DNA of 58,757 nt from a bacterium (GTDB lineage: Bacteria > Patescibacteriota > Patescibacteriia > UBA9934 > GWF2-40-263), in assembly GCA_021789915.1 (NCBI GenBank), contig JAJYIV010000004.1, positions 1-58,757 of the forward strand. The letters are read 5' to 3'. The position numbers were made by a program, and so were the translations under genes. The notes under the pieces were generated by a model, which was given only the letters and a program-made list of their open reading frames with translations, did no database searches and was not told where the DNA came from. Of this stretch, positions 21,108 through 29,687 are shown in pieces (the first letter of the stretch is position 1; each line of letters starts with the position of its first letter).

Positions 21108-23201
21108 ATGCCCCGCGAATACTCGCTGGAAAACACCCGCAACTTCGGCATCATCGCCCATATCGACGCCGGCAAGACGACCACGTCCGAACGCGTCTTG
21201 TTTTACACGGGCAAGAAGCACAAGATCGGCGAAGTGCACGAAGGCGAAGCGACGATGGACTGGATGGAACAGGAGCGCGAGCGCGGCATCACCATCACCG
21301 CGGCCGCCACGACGTGCTTCTGGAAAGACCACCGCCTGAACCTGATCGACACCCCGGGCCACATCGACTTCACCGTCGAAGTGAAGCGCTCGCTGCGCGT
21401 GCTCGACGGCGCCGTCATGGTGTTCGACGGCGTGGCCGGCGTGGAGCCGCAGTCGGAGACGAACTGGCGCTACGCCGAGGACTACCGCGTGCCGCGCCTG
21501 TGCTTCGTGAACAAGCTGGATCGCACCGGCGCCGATTTCTTCAAGGACGTGGAATCGATTTGGGGCCGCTTGTCCAAGCGCGCGCACCCGATCCAGCTCC
21601 CGATCGGCACCGAGGCGGACTTCAACGGCATCGTCGACCTTTTGAAAATGAAGGCGTTTTTTTACCGCGACGAGCTTGGCAAGCAGATCGACGAGACCGA
21701 CATCCCTGCGGCGTATCTGGAGAGGGCGAAGGAGTGGCGCCACAAGCTCGTCGAGGCGATCGCGGAGACCGACGAGACGCTGATGAACAAGTATCTCGAC
21801 GGCCAGGAACTGACGCTTGCCGAGCTGAAGGCGGCGCTGCGCAAGGCGACCATCGCCAATGACGTCTTCCCGGTCTTGTGCGGATCGGCGCTCAAGAACA
21901 AAGGCGTGCAGCTCATGCTGGACGCGGTCGTGGACTATCTTCCGTCGCCGCTGGACATCCCGCCGGTCAAAGGCACGGATCCGAACGACGAGACGGTCGC
22001 CGTCGAGCGCCACGCGAGCGACCGCGAGCCGTTCACGGCGCTCGCCTTCAAGATCGCCGCGGATCCGTTCGTCGGCAAGCTTGCCTTTTTCCGCGTCTAT
22101 TCGGGGACGGTCAAGGCCGGCTCGTACGTGCTGAATTCCAGCACGGGCGAGCGCGAGCGCATCGGCCGCATCGTGCGCCTGCACGCAAACGCCCGCGAGG
22201 AAGTGCAGGACGTGTACGCCGGCGACATCGCCGCGGCCGTGGGTTTCAAGAACACGTTCACCGGCCACACGCTGTGCGACCCTGACCATCCGATCCTGCT
22301 CGAGCCGATCGTCTTTCCGGAGCCGGTCATTTCCATCGCCATCGAGCCGAAGACCAAGGCCGATCAGGAAAAGATGGGCATCGCGCTGCAGAAGCTCGCG
22401 GAGGAGGATCCGACGTTCCGCGTCCGCACGGACGAGGAGACCGGCCAGGTCATCATCTCCGGCATGGGCGAGCTGCACCTTGACATCATCGTCGACCGCA
22501 TGAAGCGCGAGTACAACGTCGAGGCGAACGTCGGCAAGCCGCAGGTGTCGTACCGCGAGACGATCCGCGGCAGCGCCGAAGGCGAGGGCAAGTACATCCG
22601 CCAGACGGGCGGCCGCGGCCAGTACGGCCACGCCGTCGTCCGCGTGGAGCCGAACGAAAAGGGCAAAGGCTTCGAGTTCGTGGAAGAAATCAAGGGCGGC
22701 GCCGTGCCGAAGGAGTTCATCAAGCCGATCGCCCAGGGCGCGGAAGAAGCCGCGCAGCGCGGCGTGCTGGCCGGCTATCCGGTGCTCGACGTGAAGGTGA
22801 CGCTCTTCGACGGCTCCTACCACGACGTCGATTCCTCGGAAGCGGCTTTCAAGATCGCCGGTTCCATGGCGTTCCAGGACGGCGCCAAGAAGGCGGGCCT
22901 CGCCCTGCTCGAGCCGATGATGAAGGTGGAAGTGACGACGCCGGAAGAATTCATGGGCGCCATCGTCGGGGACTTGAACGCCAAGCGCGGGCAGATCCAG
23001 GAAATGGGCGAGCGCGGGGGCGCCAGGCTCGTCGTCGCCTTCGTTCCGCTCTCAGAGATGTTCGGCTATGTGACGACGCTGCGCTCCATCAGCCAGGGCC
23101 GCGCCAACTCGTCGATGACCTTCGACCACTACGAGGAGGTTCCGCCGAACGTGGCCAAGACGATCATCGAATCCCGCGCCGGCATTTCCCGCCGCGCGTA
23201 G
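21108..23201 (+). CDS. fusA: elongation factor G
   Basis: The GTPase that drives translocation on the ribosome. At 697 aa it is full length. Domain I shows [22 protein letters not shown], a switch I RGITI, DTPGH and [12 protein letters not shown]. The later domains contain GMGELHLDI and the C-terminal [27 protein letters not shown]. It closes the str operon and is followed by a repeat and terminator-like hairpins. Confidence 0.97.
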   Translation: MPREYSLENTRNFGIIAHIDAGKTTTSERVLFYTGKKHKIGEVHEGEATMDWMEQERERGITITAAATTCFWKDHRLNLIDTPGHIDFTVEVKRSLRVLDGAVMVFDGVAGVEPQSETNWRYAEDYRVPRLCFVNKLDRTGADFFKDVESIWGRLSKRAHPIQLPIGTEADFNGIVDLLKMKAFFYRDELGKQIDETDIPAAYLERAKEWRHKLVEAIAETDETLMNKYLDGQELTLAELKAALRKATIANDVFPVLCGSALKNKGVQLMLDAVVDYLPSPLDIPPVKGTDPNDETVAVERHASDREPFTALAFKIAADPFVGKLAFFRVYSGTVKAGSYVLNSSTGERERIGRIVRLHANAREEVQDVYAGDIAAAVGFKNTFTGHTLCDPDHPILLEPIVFPEPVISIAIEPKTKADQEKMGIALQKLAEEDPTFRVRTDEETGQVIISGMGELHLDIIVDRMKREYNVEANVGKPQVSYRETIRGSAEGEGKYIRQTGGRGQYGHAVVRVEPNEKGKGFEFVEEIKGGAVPKEFIKPIAQGAEEAAQRGVLAGYPVLDVKVTLFDGSYHDVDSSEAAFKIAGSMAFQDGAKKAGLALLEPMMKVEVTTPEEFMGAIVGDLNAKRGQIQEMGERGGARLVVAFVPLSEMFGYVTTLRSISQGRANSSMTFDHYEEVPPNVAKTIIESRAGISRRA

Positions 23202-23206
23202 CTTTC

Positions 23207-23292
23207 CTCGTCATTGCGAGGACCCCGCCTGCATGCAGACGGGGGACGAAGCATCCTGTTTTCCAAGAACGACCCCGTGCGAGGTCGTTCTT
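23207..23292 (+). repeat. CATTGCGAG repeat plus GAACGACCCC/GGTCGTTC hairpin after fusA
   Basis: A partial CGTCATTGCGAGGA element with a GCATGCAG palindrome is followed by AAGAACGACCCCGTGCGAGG and its complement with TT. The second hairpin could act as the fusA terminator. Confidence 0.7.
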
Positions 23293-23358
23293 ACGTTGTG
23301 CACAAGTGGCCTTGTCGGATGCCATCGTGGGGGGGTAGACTTTGGCCATCTTATGGGC

Positions 23359-23386
23359 AAAACGACCCCCGCGCGGGGTCGTTTTG
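23359..23386 (+). terminator. AAAACGACCCC/GGGGTCGTTTT hairpin
   Basis: A bidirectional terminator-like hairpin between fusA and the coiled-coil gene. It is nearly identical to the hairpin at 23790 on the other side of that gene. Confidence 0.75.
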
Positions 23387-23421
23387 GTTTTCTCCTCGTC
23401 CTTTGGTATAGTGTCTGCACT

Positions 23422-23790
23422 ATGGCGAACGGCGACGTCACGACGGGGGAAATCATGGAGTTCCTGAAGGAACACATGGTTACCAAGGAAGAACTCCATC
23501 AGGAGCTTTCTCGCACCAAGGAAGAACTCCATCAGGAGATTTTGGGTGTCAAAGAGGAACTCCGACAGGAACTTTTTGGTACCAAGGAAGAACTCCGTCA
23601 GGAGCTTTCGCACTTTGCGACGAAAGAAGAGCTGGTGCAATTCAAAGATGAAATTCTCTCCGCCGTGGACGGCCTCGTGGTTCAGTACAAGAATTTCGAC
23701 GTGGAACTGGCGGCCCTGCGCAGTACGACGGGGCGCCATGAAGATCGTCTCGAAGTTGTGGAAAAGAAACTCGGCTTGTCCGCCGCCTGA
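23422..23790 (+). CDS. short coiled-coil protein with KEEL repeats
   Basis: A 122-aa protein starting at ATG 23422. Residues 18-75 hold four to five tandem 11-residue units (TKEELHQELSR, TKEELHQEILG, VKEELRQELFG, TKEELRQELSH), predicted as a continuous amphipathic helix. The C-terminal half (FKDEILSAVDGLVVQYKNFDVELAAL..HEDRLEVVEKKLGL) resembles small uncharacterised proteins common in CPR genomes. No catalytic motif is seen. The gene is flanked by the same palindromic terminator on both sides, suggesting a self-contained cassette. Confidence 0.75.
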   Translation: MANGDVTTGEIMEFLKEHMVTKEELHQELSRTKEELHQEILGVKEELRQELFGTKEELRQELSHFATKEELVQFKDEILSAVDGLVVQYKNFDVELAALRSTTGRHEDRLEVVEKKLGLSAA

Positions 23791-23817
23791 AAAGCGACCC
23801 CGCGCGGGGTCGTTTTG
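23790..23817 (+). terminator. AAAGCGACCCC/GGGGTCGTTTT terminator
   Basis: The hairpin starts at the stop codon of the coiled-coil gene and is followed by TTTT. Confidence 0.8.
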
Positions 23818-23854
23818 CATTTTTGTCGTCGCCGGTTTACCCTATCAACAATCT

Positions 23855-24124
23855 ATGGCTTCCAAGACGCTCGTAAAAAACCGAGCCGTCGGTACTCGTC
23901 ACCGCGACCTGCTGCAAGCGGTGCGTCGGTTGAATTCCAACCAATCGAAAATTGCCTTGGAGATGCTCCGTTCGCTGCGCCTCCATGAAGACGAATGGGC
24001 TGCGACGACGGAAATCCTCTCCGACAAGAAGCTCATGAAAGACCTTGCGGCCGCCCGAAAGGAAATGCGGACGTCGCCGTCGACCCTCACCCCTTGGCGC
24101 AAAATTCGATCCGCGCATGTTTGA
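23855..24124 (+). CDS. putative antitoxin of a RelE-type pair
   Basis: An 89-aa protein, start ATG 23855, directly before and overlapping by 8 bases a RelE/ParE-like toxin gene. The sequence is basic and helical (HRDLLQAVRRLNSNQSKIALEMLRSLRLHEDEW, then SDKKLMKDLAAARKEMR). I do not recognise the DNA-binding family; the assignment rests on gene order, size and overlap. The tail with KDLAAARKEMR resembles the toxin-binding end of several RelB-like antitoxins. Confidence 0.6.
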   Translation: MASKTLVKNRAVGTRHRDLLQAVRRLNSNQSKIALEMLRSLRLHEDEWAATTEILSDKKLMKDLAAARKEMRTSPSTLTPWRKIRSAHV

Positions 24125-24374
24125 GATCGTCTTTACGACAAAAGCGCGGAAAGCTTACGAACGGCTTTCGAAACGGGCCGTTCGTCTTGTTGATCGAGCC
24201 TTGGCGAGCGTCGAGCGCGATCCTTACGCCGGTCCGCAGATCAAACGGTTGCACGGAACGTTGGACGGCCTGCTCCGCATCCGCGCCGGCGAGTACCGGA
24301 TTCTGTACGAGATTCAGGATAGCAAGCGTGTCGTCGCCGTGCTCGTCATCGGGACGCGCGGTAACGTCTATTGA
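24117..24374 (+). CDS. RelE/ParE family toxin
   Basis: An 85-aa protein, start ATG 24117. FEIVFTTKARKAYERLSKRAVRLVDRALASVERDPYAGPQIKRLHG, LLRIRAGEYRILYEIQDSKRVVAVLVIGTRGNVY is the typical RelE/ParE layout. RelE members cleave mRNA on the ribosome and ParE members poison gyrase; this sequence, with RIRAGEYRILYEI and a C-terminal GTRGNVY, is closer to RelE. It overlaps the antitoxin gene by 8 bases, consistent with coupled translation. Confidence 0.82.
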   Translation: MFEIVFTTKARKAYERLSKRAVRLVDRALASVERDPYAGPQIKRLHGTLDGLLRIRAGEYRILYEIQDSKRVVAVLVIGTRGNVY

Positions 24375-24375
24375 T

Positions 24376-24906
24376 ATGCGCATCCACGTCGGCTCGAAGA
24401 ATCAGATGAAAATCGACGCCGTCCGCGAGACCTTCGCCGATTATCCGCTGTTCGCGGGCGCCGAGATCGTCGGTGTCGACGTGCCAGTGGAAGAGTTTGG
24501 CCACCCGAAAAGCCTGGAGGAAACCATGCGCGGCGCTTGCGAACGCGCCGAGGCGGCCCATGCGGGCGCAGACTATGGCGTGGGGATCGAAGGCGGTCTC
24601 ATCGCCGTGTCCGGCGCCGAGACGCAGTACGTGGAGACGACCGCCTGCGTCGTGTTCGACGGGACACGCCGCTACGTCGGTTTTTCCCCGGGCTACGAGT
24701 GGCCGAAACGCGTTCTCAATCTCATTCTCGGCGGCCTCGACGGCAGTCAGGCCTTGCGTGCTGTCGGATGGACGGACCATCCAAAGATCGGCACGGCGCA
24801 GGGCGGCATCTGGCTGCTGACGGACGGACGTCTGAATCGCAAGGAGTTCATGAAACAGGGACTGATGATGGCGCTCGTGCGCTTGGAGCATCCCGAACAC
24901 GATTGA
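24376..24906 (+). CDS. inosine/xanthosine triphosphatase (DUF84)
   Basis: A 176-aa house-cleaning enzyme that hydrolyses ITP and XTP to prevent their use in nucleic acids. The start RIHVGSKNQMKIDAVRETFADYP and the motif EETMRGACERAEAAH match this family, followed by DYGVGIEGGLI and a C-terminal AQGGIWLLTDGRLNRKEFMKQGLMMAL. It begins 1 base after the toxin stop and is followed 1 base later by the first kinase gene, so toxin, nucleotidase and kinases may be cotranscribed. Confidence 0.85.
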   Translation: MRIHVGSKNQMKIDAVRETFADYPLFAGAEIVGVDVPVEEFGHPKSLEETMRGACERAEAAHAGADYGVGIEGGLIAVSGAETQYVETTACVVFDGTRRYVGFSPGYEWPKRVLNLILGGLDGSQALRAVGWTDHPKIGTAQGGIWLLTDGRLNRKEFMKQGLMMALVRLEHPEHD

Positions 24907-24907
24907 T

Positions 24908-25930
24908 ATGCCCTTCGCCATCCCCGACGACGTCCTCGCCGCCTTTCCGCTCGGCGACGTGCACGCGGTCACGCCGGCGACCGCCGGACTCATCCACTCC
25001 ACGTTCCGTGTCGACGCCGAGCGGGGGAGTTTCATCCTGCAGCGTCTGCATCCCGTGCTGTCGTCGGAAGCGATCGCGGAGGACTTTTGGCAGGTGACGG
25101 AGTTTCTCCGTGGGAAAAATTTCCCTGCGCCGCGCTGCGTGCGCTCGAACGCCGGTTCCGTCCTCGTGCAGGACGCCGAGGGGAAGCCCTGGCGCGCGCA
25201 GACCTTCCTGCCGGACGGCGTCACGCATCTGCGCGTGCGCACGCCGGCGATGGCGGCCGAAGCGGCAGGCTTGTACGCGCGGTTCCATCGCGTCATGTTG
25301 GATTTTTCCCATCCATTCGCTTCCGCGCGCCGCCTTCCTTCGCCGCGCGTCTTTGCCGACTTCGATGAGACGGCGCAGTCACACGAAGGGTCAGATCTTT
25401 TTGATGCGGTGACCGAAGAAGTCGCCTTCATCCGTCAGGAAATGCCGCGCCTGTTCCTGCCCGATGGGTTGAGGGCGCGCGCCGTCCACGGGGATCCGAA
25501 AATTTCGAACATCCTATTCGACACGTCAGATCGCGCGATGGCCTTGGTCGATTTGGACACGTGCGGCCGCCGGCCGATCGCCTTGGAGCTTGGCGACGCG
25601 TTCCGCTCGTGGTGCGGCCTAGAGGAAGACCGCGCGGACAACGCGTTCCGCCTCGACGTCTTCGAAGCGGGATGGAAGGCATACCATGCGGCGGCGGATT
25701 TTCTGACGCCGCAGGAAATCGGCACGGTGGGGCAGGGCATTGCGCTCATCACGATGGAACTTGCGTCGCGCTTCCTCGCCGACTATTTCAACGACCGCTA
25801 CTTCGGGTGGGACGCCGCGCGCTATCCGTCGCGTCGCGCGCACAATCTCGCCCGCGCCCGCGGAGGGCTCGCGCTTTATCGCAACTTCGTCGCCAAGCGC
25901 GATGAGGTGGAAAGGATCCTGCACGACTAA
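24908..25930 (+). CDS. APH-family small-molecule kinase (first of two)
   Basis: A 340-aa protein with the aminoglycoside-phosphotransferase/choline-kinase fold. The Brenner motif AVHGDPKISNILFD and the metal-binding ALVDLDTCG are intact. The N-terminal AGLIHSTFRVDAERGSFILQRLHP forms the nucleotide-binding lobe and resembles N-acetylhexosamine 1-kinase types. The substrate is probably a sugar or sugar-like alcohol, not necessarily an antibiotic. Its stop overlaps the ATG of the next kinase. Confidence 0.8.
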   Translation: MPFAIPDDVLAAFPLGDVHAVTPATAGLIHSTFRVDAERGSFILQRLHPVLSSEAIAEDFWQVTEFLRGKNFPAPRCVRSNAGSVLVQDAEGKPWRAQTFLPDGVTHLRVRTPAMAAEAAGLYARFHRVMLDFSHPFASARRLPSPRVFADFDETAQSHEGSDLFDAVTEEVAFIRQEMPRLFLPDGLRARAVHGDPKISNILFDTSDRAMALVDLDTCGRRPIALELGDAFRSWCGLEEDRADNAFRLDVFEAGWKAYHAAADFLTPQEIGTVGQGIALITMELASRFLADYFNDRYFGWDAARYPSRRAHNLARARGGLALYRNFVAKRDEVERILHD

Positions 25931-26922
25931 TGCAACGCTTCCTTTCGAACCAGGAGCTCACCCCCTTCGTCTCCGCCCACGTGCACGGGGCTTTTTCGCT
26001 GCGCGCGCTCTCCGGCGGTCTGCTGAATCAGAGCGCGTTGATTGAAGCCGGGCGGCAGCGTCTGTTGCTGAAGGTGTATCGCGACAAGATGGATAACGCC
26101 GCCGTCGCGGAAACGCACCGCCTCATGGCGTTCGTCGCCGCGCGTGGCATCCCCGTGCCGCTGCCCGTCGCCGTCGGCGAGGTGGGCGGGCGCGTCGTGG
26201 CTCTCTATCCCTTCGTGGCGGGCGTCCATCCGCCGAAATTCAACGATCCTTACGTGGAGGTAATGGGCGGCATGCTCGGCCGCATCGACGCCGTCTTGGA
26301 CGGGTTCCGCCCGTCCGCACCGAAACCGTTGGCGGCTTCCTTGTCCCGCGCGCAGGACGTACCAGGGTTCCTGCGCGAGATGGACGAAGTTCGAGCGCAG
26401 CTGCACGTCTTGCGGCCGTCGGATCGCGCGTACATCGGACGGTGTCTGGATGATTTGGCATGGGCCGTCCGCGAGGTGCCTTGGCAGGAGACGAACACGG
26501 ACGATCTGCCCGTGCGCGTGTGCCACAACGACTTCCACTCGTACAACGTGCTCATGCGCGGCGGACGCATTACGGCGGTGCTCGATTGGGAAAAGGCCGG
26601 GTGGCAGTTCCGCGGCTTCGAGGCCATGCGTTCGGTCATCTTCAATTGCCGTTCTTCCTGGCGGAAGGTTGACGGAGACTCGGCGGACGCGTACCTGCGC
26701 GCGTATGCGCGGCACGTGCGTTTGAGCGTGCGCGAACGCGAGACGGCGTTTGTCTGCGGGCTGCGCGAAATGACGTTCAGCCTCTGGGCGGTGAGGGAAT
26801 ATCTGCGCGGCCACGCGGCCGTGCGCGCGAACATCCGGCGCCGCACCGCCGTCGTCCGATTTCTTGCCGCGCACCGAGAGGCGTTTGCCGAACGCGTCGC
26901 GCGAGCTTTGACACGGACGTGA
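25930..26922 (+). CDS. APH-family small-molecule kinase (second of two)
   Basis: A 330-aa kinase with LSGGLLNQSALIEAGRQRLLLKVYRD in the N-lobe, the catalytic VCHNDFHSYNVLMRGGR and the metal motif AVLDWEKAG. It overlaps the first kinase by one base and is likely translated by reinitiation. The two proteins share the fold but little sequence, so they are not a recent duplication. Homoserine-kinase-like or aminosugar-kinase-like activity is possible. A promoter for the next gene lies inside its 3' end. Confidence 0.8.
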   Translation: MQRFLSNQELTPFVSAHVHGAFSLRALSGGLLNQSALIEAGRQRLLLKVYRDKMDNAAVAETHRLMAFVAARGIPVPLPVAVGEVGGRVVALYPFVAGVHPPKFNDPYVEVMGGMLGRIDAVLDGFRPSAPKPLAASLSRAQDVPGFLREMDEVRAQLHVLRPSDRAYIGRCLDDLAWAVREVPWQETNTDDLPVRVCHNDFHSYNVLMRGGRITAVLDWEKAGWQFRGFEAMRSVIFNCRSSWRKVDGDSADAYLRAYARHVRLSVRERETAFVCGLREMTFSLWAVREYLRGHAAVRANIRRRTAVVRFLAAHREAFAERVARALTRT

Positions 26923-26936
26923 AAACGTGCTAGCTT
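26908..26936 (+). promoter_or_regulatory. promoter of the 27029 gene (TTGACA-17-TAGCTT)
   Basis: A perfect TTGACA, 17 bases and TAGCTT, located over the stop codon of the second kinase. The leader would be about 85 bases and holds a GGAGG site before ATG 27029. Confidence 0.75.
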
Positions 26937-27028
26937 CGCCGTCTGCTTTCCGATGCCCCTGATCGGGTGTCCGGCGCATGGGGCGCCGTCCATGGAGGGG
27001 AAAGCGGAAAACCGGCCTGGAGGGCCAG

Positions 27029-27628
27029 ATGCGGAAAAACAAGAAGGAAATGTCTGAGCTCGAGAAGAAGTATCAGCGGTTCCTGGTGGCGCTCCGGACC
27101 ACGCTGTGGTCGTCGTCCGTCAGCATCCGGCTCGTCAACGGCCAAGATCCGTTGCTCGCCCTGCAGTACGCGCTCGCCAAGCACTTCCCGCCGGAGGCGA
27201 GCTGTATCGGCAGCTGCGTATCGGACGACGGGATGGTGATGATCCCGTACTCCGATCTCGTCCTCGCTCTTTATCGGATCGCCATGCAGCCGGAGAACTC
27301 CGACCATCATCCGGACTCGGACGATCTGCATCTCGTCACGAAGGTGCTCGACCGCTGCAGCAACCACGAGTTCAGGCAGTTCGTGCGGCTCACGAATCGC
27401 CGGCACAATCCGAACCAGCTGACCCGTCGGTGGGCCATCCAGAAGCTGGTGGACATCGTGAAGGGCGTGGCGCCGGAGCACGAACCCTTCGCGTCGCCGG
27501 TGCGCGCGAGCTGGAAGAAGGGCGCCCGGCGCCGGCTTCACGAGCTGTGGAAGTCCGGCCAGCTCGACGACGACGGCATGATCCCCAAACTGCTCGGCCT
27601 TGCCAAAGCCGACCTGACGAACGCCTAG
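27029..27628 (+). CDS. hypothetical protein
   Basis: A 199-aa soluble protein, unrecognised. ATG 27029 is chosen because GGAGGG lies about 6 bases upstream. It begins with a basic, charged stretch (MRKNKKEMSELEKKYQRFLVALRTTL) and contains CIGSCVSDDGMVMIPYSDLVLALYRIAM, HLVTKVLDRCSNHEFRQFVRLTNRRHNPNQLTRRWAIQKLVDI. No signal or membrane segment is seen. It is a monocistronic unit with its own promoter and terminator. Confidence 0.7.
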   Translation: MRKNKKEMSELEKKYQRFLVALRTTLWSSSVSIRLVNGQDPLLALQYALAKHFPPEASCIGSCVSDDGMVMIPYSDLVLALYRIAMQPENSDHHPDSDDLHLVTKVLDRCSNHEFRQFVRLTNRRHNPNQLTRRWAIQKLVDIVKGVAPEHEPFASPVRASWKKGARRRLHELWKSGQLDDDGMIPKLLGLAKADLTNA

Positions 27629-27633
27629 CACGC

Positions 27634-27686
27634 ACGCGTCTGCGGAACGCGCGGCCCACGCCGCATCGCAGACGCGTTTTCTTTTT
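27634..27686 (+). terminator. intrinsic terminator
   Basis: ACGCGTCTGCG pairs with CGCAGACGCGT over 11 bases, followed by T-rich sequence. Confidence 0.85.
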
Positions 27687-27745
27687 GCGCGCGCCTTGAC
27701 GCCGCGCGTGTGATACAATGAAAGCCAAACGGGCTTTCTCTTCGT

Positions 27746-29662
27746 ATGGGAAATCGCGACCACTCCCACCCCCCTGTCCGCCGCCGTGCGGCCGGCGGAC
27801 GTTCCCCCCTCGGGCAGGGGGGAACGCGTGCTTCCGTTCGCGCGCGGCCGACCGTTCGTTCCGCGCGTCTTCGCGTGCATGCGCGCACGGCGCTCAAGAC
27901 CGTCCTCGTTCTTTGCGGCGCCGCCGCTTTGGCCGCCTCGGCCGCCTTTCTGACCGTCCGCCAGTCCGCCACGTATCTTTCGGTTTCCGCGGAAACGCCC
28001 CCGACTTCTTCCGTGCAGCAACCCGGCGCCAAGGATGTGCCGATGCTCGGCCTTCGCCTGCAGGCGTACGCGCAGCCGGTCATGGTTTCGTCGATCAGCT
28101 TCGCCGTGCTGACGGATCGCGACGGCCGGTTCGAAAACGGCATTGCCGACGACGTGGATCCGGCGCAGGCCTTGGAAGCGTGCACGCTGCTGGATGCGTC
28201 CAGCGCGCGACTCTCCGGTCCCGTTGCGCCGTCGTCCGCTTCGCGCACGCTGACCTTCGCGCTCAGCCTCCCGCTTGCGCCGTTGCAGGCGGCGGGGTTG
28301 CAGGTCCATTGCACGTTGGGCGCGCAGACGCTGCCCGGTCCCGGATCGGATCAGATCGCCCTGGCCCTGCTTGGTCCGCAGGACGTCCAGGCAATGACCG
28401 GCGGTTCGGTGCTGCCCGTGTCCGCCGTGTCCTTCGGCTGGTTCTCCTCCTCCATCAATGCCCGCGGAGCGGTTTCCGTGTGGCGGAATCGACCGGCGGC
28501 GTCAAAGCAGGCGGTCGCTTCGTCCGTTTCGCCCGCGGCCGCGCCGGAGGCGGCGTCCGTATCCGTCCAGGCTCTGCCGCTGCCCGCGCGCCAATATCTC
28601 CTGCCGCGCGAGCAAGGCGTGGAAGTCGCGCGCTTCCGGCTGGGCGCGACGCAGGCGACGACCGTGCGCGCGCTGACCTTCGTCGATTGCCTCGGGTATC
28701 AGGGCGGGGACAACTGCCTGTCCGACGGCCAAGCGGCGGGGAATGCACGCTTCATCGCGGCCGCCCACCTGACGTTTGACGACGCTTCCGGCGCTCCGCA
28801 CCGCGTTTCCGCCGTTCCGGACGCCGACGGCACGCTGTTCTTCCGCGACGTTTCCATCCCCGTTGCAACGTCCGCCACGCTTTCCTTGTCGGTGGACACG
28901 TCGGCCTTCGATCCTTCCTTGGAAGGGGCCGCGATCTCCTACGCCTTCGTCGACTCCGGTTCATTCGCGCTCACGCCCGCGCGCCGCATAGCCGCGTCGT
29001 TTGCGAGCGACGGAACGTCTCCCGGTCTCTTTTCGACGGACGACGCCGTGCCGGGCTTGAACGGCGTTTCGTCGGGGACGGCGGCGGTTTTCGTGAAAAG
29101 CCGTCCGGCCTTTTCGATCGCTTCCGGCGGTCCGGACGGATCGGCTCCCGCCGCCATGGGCGAAGTCTTCCGTTTTACGGTCTCGACCCAGGGCGCGGGG
29201 GCCGTTGACCTGTACCGTCTGGCCTTCCGCCTGCATGCGACGGACCGTGCCAAGAGCGGTTGGACCTCGTGCGACCAGCTCGCGACGAGCGCCAAGTGGG
29301 GATTGCGCGACGCTGATGATCCCGGCACGCGCCTGGAAGACCCGGGCGACTGGATTTTTTACCAGGAGGACGGCTCGCCCTGCGTCTCCGGCGGGACGCT
29401 GGCGTACGCGGTCGTGGATTTCACGCGCGCCGGCGACCCGCAGCCGAAGGCCGTGGGGCTGGACGTCCCGCGCACGTGGCTGCTGCGCGTGGACGCTTCG
29501 GGCGCCGCCTCCGGCGACACGCTGCGCGTGGACATCCCCGCCGGGCCGCTCCCCGCGTCCATCGTCTCGCCCGTGAGCTGGACGGACGCGTGGGCGTTGA
29601 AGACGCTTGACGCCTCCGGCCTGCCGGGGCTGCCGCTTTCCGGCGGCACGCTGCGGTTTTGA
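27746..29662 (+). CDS. membrane-anchored surface protein, unrecognised
   Basis: A 638-aa protein. Residues 1-40 are encoded mostly by a palindromic CCCCCC..GGGGGG repeat and are Arg/Pro/Gly rich. A hydrophobic anchor follows (TALKTVLVLCGAAALAASAAFLTV), then an extracytoplasmic region rich in Ser, Ala, Asp and beta-type sequence. Two related modules are visible, around VEVARFRLGATQATTVRALTFVDC and FRFTVSTQGAGAVDLYRLAFRLHA, as in repeated beta-sandwich surface proteins. It has cysteines that could form disulfides. A TGATACAAT extended -10 box lies upstream, followed by a GAAAGCC/GGGCTTTC hairpin just before the ATG. It could be an adhesin or S-layer-like protein of a host-attached cell, which is inference. 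Confidence 0.65.
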   Translation: MGNRDHSHPPVRRRAAGGRSPLGQGGTRASVRARPTVRSARLRVHARTALKTVLVLCGAAALAASAAFLTVRQSATYLSVSAETPPTSSVQQPGAKDVPMLGLRLQAYAQPVMVSSISFAVLTDRDGRFENGIADDVDPAQALEACTLLDASSARLSGPVAPSSASRTLTFALSLPLAPLQAAGLQVHCTLGAQTLPGPGSDQIALALLGPQDVQAMTGGSVLPVSAVSFGWFSSSINARGAVSVWRNRPAASKQAVASSVSPAAAPEAASVSVQALPLPARQYLLPREQGVEVARFRLGATQATTVRALTFVDCLGYQGGDNCLSDGQAAGNARFIAAAHLTFDDASGAPHRVSAVPDADGTLFFRDVSIPVATSATLSLSVDTSAFDPSLEGAAISYAFVDSGSFALTPARRIAASFASDGTSPGLFSTDDAVPGLNGVSSGTAAVFVKSRPAFSIASGGPDGSAPAAMGEVFRFTVSTQGAGAVDLYRLAFRLHATDRAKSGWTSCDQLATSAKWGLRDADDPGTRLEDPGDWIFYQEDGSPCVSGGTLAYAVVDFTRAGDPQPKAVGLDVPRTWLLRVDASGAASGDTLRVDIPAGPLPASIVSPVSWTDAWALKTLDASGLPGLPLSGGTLRF

Positions 29663-29687
29663 AGGTCAAGCGAGCTCCCGTTCCCCT

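Noticed and set aside
24908-26922. Aminoglycoside resistance genes
   Set aside because: The APH fold is shared by many metabolic kinases, and nothing else in the sequence indicates antibiotic substrates.
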